NCBI GenBank assembly: GCA_038141425.1 | Contig: JAYQIC010000005.1 | Span: 62,001 to 126,000, forward strand | Length of the DNA stretch: 64,000 bases | DNA from: UBA7985 sp038141425 | GTDB taxonomy: Bacteria > Pseudomonadota > Alphaproteobacteria > UBA7985 | Direction of reading: 5' to 3' | Shown here: positions 58,040 to 64,000 of the stretch, piece by piece | Position numbering within the stretch: the first letter of the stretch is position 1 | Layout: the number at the start of each line of letters is the position of its first letter | Position numbers and translations under genes: made by a program | Notes under the pieces: model-generated | Databases searched by the model: none | The model's input: only the letters and a program-made list of their open reading frames with translations | What the model was told of the DNA's origin: nothing

Positions 58040-59101
58040 TTAGAAGCCTGCCTTGATTAGCTCGAACTCAGCGATCATGCGCTCGCGCAGTTCGGAGTTG
58101 ACCGGACCCTGGAACAGGGTCTTGGCATCGAGGTCCGGGGTGCTGTCGAGGCCAGCGGCTTCCAGCAGTTCACCGGAAACGCCAGCGGATACGACGTTAC
58201 TGTGGCCGTAGCCCCACCACTCGACGATGTAGGTGGCGACGTAGTCTTCCATCCACGCGTTCAGGAAGTCGTAGAACTTGTCGGTCGAGCCTTCTGCGGT
58301 TGCAGAGTGAACCAGACCACAGAACCACGAGGACGAACCTTCGTCGGTGTCACGCTTCATGGCGATCGGGTGGCCTTCGTAGCTCATGGTGAAGTAGGTC
58401 TCGTTCCACGCCCAGGACATGTAGACCTCACCGCTCTGCATCAGCTGAGCCAGCGATGCACCGTCCGCCCAGTAGGTCAGAACGTTCGGGTGCACAGCAC
58501 GCAGGAAGTCGGAAGCCGCCTTGAACTGCTCGTCAGTGGCGCCGGTCCAGTCGGTAACGCCGGTGGCCAGGAAGCCCAGCGCGTAAGCGTCGTCGACGTT
58601 GTCAGCGATGGAAATACGGCCAGCGTGCTTCGGGTCGGCAAAGGCTGTCAGGGACTGGACGTCCGCTTCGCTCAGCAGCTCGGTGTTGTAGGTCAGGCCG
58701 GTGTTGCCGTAGTCGGCCGGCAGGAAGTAGTACTCGCCGTCTTTCTGGAAGGCAGCGACGTCACGCATGTTAGGGTTGATATCGTCCCAACGATCGATGC
58801 GGGAGGTGTCCAGCGGCTGAATGATGCCAGCTTCGATCCACTTTGGTACCGAAGGGGAACAAGGGCGAACCGCGTCGGCCGGGAAGCCGGCACGCAGCTT
58901 CTGGAACGCTTCTTCTTCTTCACCAAAGAATGCGAAGGTAGGCTCAGCACCGTGCTTTTCGATGTAGGTGCCGAAGAACTCAGGGTCTTCGTACCCAGGC
59001 CAGTCGAATACGACCAGATCAGGGTCCTGTGCCAGCGCGCTGCCAGCCATCAGGGTAAGCGAGGCTGCGACCACACCGGCCGCGTTCATGATCTTTTTCA
59101 T
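58040..59101 (-). CDS. Polyamine-type ABC substrate-binding protein (PotD-like)
   Basis: Periplasmic binding protein of 353 residues, complete. Signal peptide MKKIMNAAGVVAASLTLMAGSALA, then DPDLVVFDWPGYEDPEFFGTYIE, typical of PotD/PotF proteins. An aromatic and acidic cleft (WIEAGIIQPLDTSRIDRWDDINPNM and NETYFTMSYEG) fits a cationic amine ligand. Encoded on the minus strand, convergent to its probable permease and ATPase genes, and last of an operon with the aminotransferase. Good evidence for the family; the exact ligand is not known. Confidence 0.92.
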   Translation of the reverse strand: MKKIMNAAGVVAASLTLMAGSALAQDPDLVVFDWPGYEDPEFFGTYIEKHGAEPTFAFFGEEEEAFQKLRAGFPADAVRPCSPSVPKWIEAGIIQPLDTSRIDRWDDINPNMRDVAAFQKDGEYYFLPADYGNTGLTYNTELLSEADVQSLTAFADPKHAGRISIADNVDDAYALGFLATGVTDWTGATDEQFKAASDFLRAVHPNVLTYWADGASLAQLMQSGEVYMSWAWNETYFTMSYEGHPIAMKRDTDEGSSSWFCGLVHSATAEGSTDKFYDFLNAWMEDYVATYIVEWWGYGHSNVVSAGVSGELLEAAGLDSTPDLDAKTLFQGPVNSELRERMIAEFELIKAGF

Positions 59102-59233
59102 CACAGTCTCTCTTTCTCTCTCTCTGACCTCGCAGCCGCAGGGCACGCCTCCTCCCCACCCGCGAGGGTCTTCCACAGAGGCCAAGCTATGAAAGCCAAG
59201 CCATGGACTCAATCGGTTTTGAGCCCTTTTGGC

Positions 59234-59253
59234 GGAAAAAGTACGCTTTTTCC
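59234..59253. promoter_or_regulatory. Inverted repeat before the PotD-like gene
   Basis: GGAAAAAG / CTTTTTCC (8 bp) with a 4-base loop lies in the 171-bp gap between aminotransferase and PotD-like genes. Could be an attenuator or processing site that allows higher expression of the binding protein. The rest of that gap shows only a purine-rich tract (minus strand) before the start. Confidence 0.35.
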
Positions 59254-59272
59254 CGACCAAATCTCCATAATG

Positions 59273-60635
59273 TTAAGCGCCAAGGACTTCGCGTTGGACC
59301 CGGGTCAGGGCTTCTTCGAGGATATCGAACAGATCGTCGACCTGCGCGTGCGTGATGATCAGCGGCGGCGAGAACACCGCCATGTTGATCAGCGGCCGCA
59401 CAACCAGCCCCAGATCATCGCAGGCATCATCGATCATCTGCCCCAACCGACGCTCGGCCTCGAGGTCCTCGGCCTTGCCCTCGATACAGCCCAGCAGGCC
59501 CATGCCCCGGGCGTCGCCGACGATTTCGTACTTGCTCAGCGCGGCCAGCCGCTCCTGGAAATGCGGTGAGACGTCGAGAACGTTTTCGAGGATGCCTTCG
59601 CGTTCGAAGATTTCCATGTTCTTGAGCGCAGCAGCGGCGGCAACCGGGTGGCCGGAGTAGGTGAAGCCGTTGGAGAACAGCACGGCTTCGTCCGGGTCGG
59701 CGCAGTTCGCCATGACTTCGTCAGAGATGATCACCGCCCCCATGGGGATGTAGCCCGAGGTCAGGCCCTTGGCGCAGGTGATCATGTCCGGCTTGATGCC
59801 GAAGACTTCCTCGGAGGCAAACCAGTGGCCCAACCGTCCGAAAGCGGTCACCACCTCGTCCGAGATGTAGAGGATGTCGTTGGCCTTGCAGACCTCAAAC
59901 GTGCGGCGGTGGTAGCCCGGTGGCGGCACCACGACCCCGCCCGAAGCGAGGATCGGTTCGGCGATGAAGGCGCCGATCTTGTCCGCGCCGACGTCGGCAA
60001 TCATGCGCTCGAGGTCCGCGACCTTCTCATCGCACCACGCCTCGACGCTCATGCCTTCGGGGCGGCGGTAGGGGTTCACGTCCGGCAGGAAGCGGACCAG
60101 CCGGCTCTCGGTATCAAAGCGCGACTTGTCCCGCTCCTTGCCCGAGACCGTGTGCGAGAGGTAGGTCGAGCCGTGGTAGCTCTTCTCCCGCGAGATCACG
60201 ATCTTCTTCTCTGGCCGGCCCAGCCGGTTGTTCATGAAGTGCATGGTCCGGATCGCGGTATCGACCGCGGTGGACCCGCCGGTGGTGAAAAATACGTTGT
60301 TCAGGTCACCCGGCGTGCGCTCGGCGATCTTCTTGGCGAGGATGCTCGAGGGCTCGGTGGTGTTGGTGAAAGGGTGACGTGTAGGGCAGCTTGCGCACCT
60401 GGTCCGCGATGGCCTCGGCCATTTCCTCGCGGCCGTAGCCGATTTGCGTGCACCACATGCCCGCCGGGCCGTCGATAAAGCGCTTGCCCTGACCATCCCA
60501 GAGGTAGATGCCCTGCGCCCGGTCGACGAAGATGTTGTCGTAGCCGCGCCAGGCGTCCATGGCCGCCCAGGGGTGGACCTGGTGCAGGCGATCCCATTCC
60601 TGCAGGGTTTCGAGGCTTGGTTCATTGTCGAGCAT
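59273..60635 (-). CDS. Class III aminotransferase (polyamine/omega-amino type)
   Basis: PLP-dependent omega-aminotransferase. N-terminal LQEWDRLHQVHPWAAMDAW, YLWDGQGKRFIDGPAGMWC, VFFTTGGSTAVDTAIR, KSYHGSTYLSHT, ISDEVVTAFGRLGHWFA and the lysine motif TCAKGLTSGYIPMGA are clear. A frame break near 60368 separates the first 90 residues. About 453 residues repaired. Related enzymes (SpuC type) transfer the terminal amino group of putrescine or other diamines to pyruvate. Position upstream of the PotD-like gene supports an imported amine substrate. Confidence 0.93.
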
Positions 60636-60656
60636 GTCGGTTCTCCGTCGTGCGTG

Positions 60657-61901
60657 TCAGTAGGCGAGCGGCGGGGTCGCGCGCGCGCGTGGATTGGAAA
60701 AGAAGGGACGGTCCTGCACGGTCACCTCGACCAGTCGCTTGGACCACTGGCCCTCCTCATGAACGTAGATTTCGGCCCATAGGTCGTCGGTTACGCCGAC
60801 GCCGAAGGGGGCCTTGAGTTCAGCCAGCGCGACGTTGCGCTTGACCGTGGGGGACCAGATGCCGGAGGTGACGTGTCCCACCTCCTTCTTTTTCTGGTGG
60901 TAGAGCAGGGCGCCGTCAGCGGGCTTGAAGCCACCCAGTTCGATCTTGACCAGATGGGTGCGGAGCGCGCCGGTTTCCTGTTGTCGGAGCAGGGCGCGGC
61001 GGCCGTTGAAGTGGCCCTTGCCGAAGTCGACCATCTTGCCGAAGCCCAGCTCCAGCGGGGTCCGGCCGCGGCCCAGCCGCATAGTGGTGTGCACCGGCTG
61101 GAAGTCGACACCAGCGGCGACAAATCCGGCTTCGATCCGCGCGAGGTTCAGCGCCTCGTAACCGATGGCGCGCAGGCCCCAGTGGGTCGAGGCGGACCAC
61201 AGCCGGTCCCAAAGCCCCAGAACCTGATCCCAGTCGACCCAGAGCTCGTAGCCCAGATCGCCGGTGAAGCCGGTGCGCGAGACCCACAGACCCGGCTCGA
61301 CCTGTACCAGATCAAAGGGGCGGAGCTTGGCAACCTTGCCCAGTCCGGCGTCGTTGAGCAGGGAGAAGCTGGTCGGTCCCTGCAGTGACAGCCCGGCGAC
61401 GGTCTGGGATTCATCCTCGACTGTGACGTTGAAGCCCCAGGCCGCGTCCTGCACCCAGCCCAGCATGCGCTCCTGACAGCACAGGCGGAAGTCGTTCTTG
61501 CCGAAGCGGAACAGGGTGCCGTCGTCGATGGCCATGCCTTCTTCATCGCACCAGATGGCGTAGCCGACCCGGCCGGGTTTGATCTTGCGCACGTCGCGGG
61601 TGACCATGCGGTTGAGCACGGCTTCGGCGTCCGGACCGCGCAGGCGGTACTTGTGCATCGGCGAGATGTCGAACAGCGTGGTCTGGTTGCGGATCGCGAA
61701 GTACTCGAACTCGACGGTATCGAGCACGGTGGGGGAGATATAGCCCGCCCATCCCATCCACGCTTTGGTGCGGCTCAGAGCTTCCAGACGGGGGTGCAGC
61801 GGGGTCGGCAGCAGCCCTTGCGGCACCTGAAACGGTGCGCGCTGGCCGGGGCCGGATTTGCGCGCGGATTTTGGTGCGGGTTTTGTCACGGGTTTTGCCA
61901 C
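60657..61901 (-). CDS. GcvT/aminomethyltransferase family protein
   Basis: Folate-binding GcvT-fold protein of about 415 residues, complete from the GTG at 61901 (61913 also possible). Family stretches: LFDISPMHKYRLRGPDAEAVLNRMVTRDV, FTGDLGYELWVD, GYEALNLARIEAGF, and GRTPLELGFGKMVDFGK. Members remove methyl or formyl units onto tetrahydrofolate (GcvT, sarcosine and dimethylglycine dehydrogenase C-termini, DmdA). Here it is a stand-alone protein next to FAD oxidoreductases. Overlaps or abuts the FAD gene start and precedes the aminotransferase by 21 bases. Specific methyl donor unknown. Confidence 0.9.
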   Translation of the reverse strand: MAKPVTKPAPKSARKSGPGQRAPFQVPQGLLPTPLHPRLEALSRTKAWMGWAGYISPTVLDTVEFEYFAIRNQTTLFDISPMHKYRLRGPDAEAVLNRMVTRDVRKIKPGRVGYAIWCDEEGMAIDDGTLFRFGKNDFRLCCQERMLGWVQDAAWGFNVTVEDESQTVAGLSLQGPTSFSLLNDAGLGKVAKLRPFDLVQVEPGLWVSRTGFTGDLGYELWVDWDQVLGLWDRLWSASTHWGLRAIGYEALNLARIEAGFVAAGVDFQPVHTTMRLGRGRTPLELGFGKMVDFGKGHFNGRRALLRQQETGALRTHLVKIELGGFKPADGALLYHQKKKEVGHVTSGIWSPTVKRNVALAELKAPFGVGVTDDLWAEIYVHEEGQWSKRLVEVTVQDRPFFSNPRARATPPLAY

Positions 61902-61905
61902 GGTG

Positions 61906-63598
61906 TCATGCACTCCCCGTCTTGAGCGCCTGCAGGGCGCTGTTGCGCCCGGTGCGCCGGTGATATCTCCGCCCGGATGGGCCGAGGCCGCGCACAGGAA
62001 CAGGCCCTGTGGCCCGAAAGCATAGTGCGCCGTCCCGTTTGTCGGGCGCAGGGTCAGGATCTGATCCAGCCCCATTTCGAGGTGGTGCCAGTGCCCGCCC
62101 GGCGCACCGGTCTCGGCCGCGATATCGTCGGGGGTGACAACTTCAGAAGCTGTGACCAGCTTGCCGATCCCGGGGGCGTAGGCCTCCAGCGTCGACAGCA
62201 GCACCTTGAGCAGGGCCTTGCGCTCGGTCGCGCGCCAGCCCTTCTCCGGGGCAGGGGGGACGAAATTGACGATGGCCGACAGCACCTGCTGCCCGGACTC
62301 GGCATGGCGCCGTCGCTGGCGCTGTCGCCGCCGCCACCGCTCAACCCGGGAAGCACCATTTCCACCACCGGCGCGGTCGGCATGGCGTTGTACTTGGCCG
62401 GGTTGAAGGCGCGTTCGACGTAGGTTGAGGACGGCGCGATCAGCAGGCGCCCGGCGGTGAGTTCCGGCGACAGACCGGTGAAGGCCGGTGTACCGGAGAG
62501 CAGCAGGTTGACCTTGGCCGTTGTGCCCTTGTTGCGCAGGCTGCGCAGCCGCCGCACGGCTTCGATATCAAAGTGGTCCGGTCCAGCCATCTGCATGGTC
62601 TGCAGCGGGCCGGCGCTGGACAGCACCAGCGGCGCGGTCAGGGTCTGGCCGTTGTCGAGGGTGACGCCGGTCACGCGATCTGCGTCGTCGACCAGCACCT
62701 GCGCCACGCCCTGTCCACAGCGGATGTCGGCACCGGCGTCGCGGGCGGCGCGGGCGAAAGCTTCGCTGACCGCCGCCATGCCGTCCAGCGGGAGTACGGG
62801 GTCGGCACTGCCCCCGCCATTCCCTGGGCCGGCTGCATGGCGGGCGGAGCCGGGCGGCTTGGGGCTGCCCAGCCGATACATGAGCGAGAACACGGTTCCC
62901 GGGGAGCGGGGACCGGCGAAGGCGCCGCGCACGGCGTCGGCCGCCATGGCACCGGCCAGCGGGCCATCGCCGAGTTCGTCGACCAGCAGGTCGTGGACGT
63001 TGGACAGGGTGACGCGCAGGAATTCCTGCATCTCTTTCTTGCCCATCAGCTTGAGGTCCAGCCCCAGCCGCGCCAGCACGCTGAGTTCGGAGAGGGTGCC
63101 GGCGTTGCCCAGCCCGCCGTCGAGCTTCGGCGGGGTCTGGTTCGCCAGCCGCGCCAGCAGCCCGGCGAACCGGATCAACCGCGCGTGCAGAGCGGCGAAG
63201 ACCTCGGCCTGTGGATGGGCCGTGCCGTCGGACAGCCGCGCCTGGCCGTTCTCGATCACCGTGTGCAGGCCGTCGGGAGACAGGGACACGGTCGGCAGCT
63301 TGGTGGTTCGCAGCGGGATGCGTCCGCCCAACCCCAGCTCGCGGGCGACGGTGGCATTGAGGTTGTAGAGCAGGTGCGCCATCCGGGGCGCTGAGACACC
63401 GGGTGCCAGCGCGCCGTCGGTCATCATGCCGCCGACCTGCTCGCTGCGTTCGATGACGCAGACGCGCTTGCCCTTCCGCGCGAGGGTGGCTGCAGCCGTC
63501 AGGCCATTGTGGCCCGCGCCGATGACAATGGCGTCGAAGGCTTCGACCTGCTTCTGTTTGCCCGCTGGCGTGGTTTTCGCCTTGGTCGTGCTGCTCAT
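61906..63598 (-). CDS. PYROXD2-like NAD(P)/FAD-dependent oxidoreductase 1
   Basis: FAD oxidoreductase of the phytoene desaturase-like/PYROXD2 group. N-terminal Rossmann motif DAIVIGAGHNGLTAAATLARKGKRVCVIE and the C-terminal FLCAASAHPGGDITGAPG, which forms the second FAD-contact block. Frame breaks near 62315 and 61945 (after which it should end NSALQALKTGSA) split it. About 564 residues repaired. Ends next to the GcvT-like start and follows a paralogue by 10 bases. Substrate is unknown; amine oxidation is inferred from the neighbourhood. Confidence 0.9.
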
Positions 63599-63608
63599 CC
63601 CGCTGCCC

Positions 63609-64000
63609 TCACTCTGCGTAGACCGGCATGGCGTGGGCCTTGCCCAGGCTGCGGAGGATTTCGCGGGCAGCGTTGGCGCCGGGTGCGCCCATGACCCCGC
63701 CGCCGGGGTGGGCCGATGAGCCGACCAGATAGAGCCCGCCGATTGGGGTGCTGTACTGCGCGTAGCCGGGGACCGGACGGTTGAACAGCAGCTGGTCGAA
63801 GGTCAGCTCGCCCTGGAAGATGTTGCCTTCGGTCAGCCCGACTTCGTTCTCCAGCTCGAAGGGGGAGCGGACTTCGGCGTGCAGCACGTGCTTGCGGAAG
63901 TCGGGCGCGCCCTGCTCGATCTTGTCGAAAACACAGTCGGCGAAGGCCTTGCGCTGGGCCTCGGTCCAGTTCTCGCCGCTGCGCTCGCCATCGCCGCTGT
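63609..64000 (-). CDS. PYROXD2-like FAD oxidoreductase 2, C-terminal part (5' end outside window)
   Basis: Paralogue of the preceding oxidoreductase, truncated by the window edge. The C-terminal block YLVGSSAHPGGGVMGAPGANAAREIL has the same FAD-contact motif, and FELENEVGLTEGNIFQGELTFDQLLFNR is typical of the family. At least 130 residues are visible. Shares the operon with oxidoreductase 1. Confidence 0.88.
   Translation of the reverse strand, partial: SGDGERSGENWTEAQRKAFADCVFDKIEQGAPDFRKHVLHAEVRSPFELENEVGLTEGNIFQGELTFDQLLFNRPVPGYAQYSTPIGGLYLVGSSAHPGGGVMGAPGANAAREILRSLGKAHAMPVYAE

Noticed and set aside
1..64000. Mass pseudogenisation
   Set aside because: Breaks are single-base, spread over essential genes, and both halves stay conserved; errors explain this better than decay.

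Overview
The window is GC-rich and almost fully coding. Gene content and order point to an alphaproteobacterium, probably of a Rhodospirillales-like lineage (inference). The evidence is the dnaA-rpsT-mutM-ubiE-ubiB-coaBC-dut-moeB neighbourhood, the tsaE-addB-addA-trxA block meeting a folC-accD-trpA-trpB-trpF-pyrF block, and a cluster of CcrM-type GANTC sites upstream of dnaA. About forty single-base frame breaks interrupt otherwise well conserved genes, including essential ones (gyrB, coaBC, dut, folC, trpA, trpB). They look like residual indel errors of the assembly rather than gene decay, so broken genes are given here as whole loci with the approximate break positions.

Layout. 1-14.5 kb holds chromosome and cofactor housekeeping: the 3' part of gyrB, an exported DUF2125-like protein, a DUF1800/DUF1501 Tat-exported pair, dnaA with a 540-bp upstream region, rpsT, mutM, the ubiquinone genes ubiE and ubiB, coaBC, dut, a MoeB/ThiF-type adenylyltransferase and an SH3-domain exported protein. 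14.5-22.3 kb is tsaE-addB-addA-trxA (tRNA t6A formation, double-strand break repair, redox). 22.3-30.1 kb is a minus-strand run, pyrF, two membrane proteins, trpF, trpB, trpA, accD, folC and an orphan PIN-domain gene. 30.2-39.1 kb is mixed: an MFS carrier, an alpha/beta hydrolase-OsmC fusion, a lipoprotein polysaccharide deacetylase, an SLC13 permease, tRNA-Ser(GCU), an NTF2-like protein and a secreted gluzincin-type metalloprotease.

The second half is accessory metabolism. 39.2-46.8 kb has a SAM methyltransferase, an MttB-family methyltransferase, a trimethylamine-dehydrogenase-family flavoprotein, a Rieske oxygenase of the quaternary-ammonium type, a stretch of palindromic repeats and an EamA exporter. 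46.9-51.6 kb is a zinc module: a Zur-like repressor, a 17-bp Zur-box palindrome, His-rich ZrgA, a DUF1007 protein, an ABC ATPase, an FtsX-like permease and a DUF3299 protein. 52.9-64 kb pairs a polyamine-type ABC importer (permeases and ATPase on +, binding protein on -) with a second Rieske oxygenase, a second SAM methyltransferase, a class III aminotransferase, a GcvT-like protein and two tandem PYROXD2-like FAD oxidoreductases.

The most interesting reading is that 39-46 kb and 53-64 kb together encode uptake and stepwise N-demethylation, oxidation and transamination of a methylated amine or polyamine-like compound whose identity is not evident. The amine dehydrogenase keeps the covalent-FMN cysteine and the 4Fe-4S cysteines, but its substrate bowl reads Phe/Trp/Asp instead of the Tyr/Trp/Trp of trimethylamine dehydrogenase, which suggests a different amine substrate. 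No CRISPR array, insertion sequence or prophage was found.
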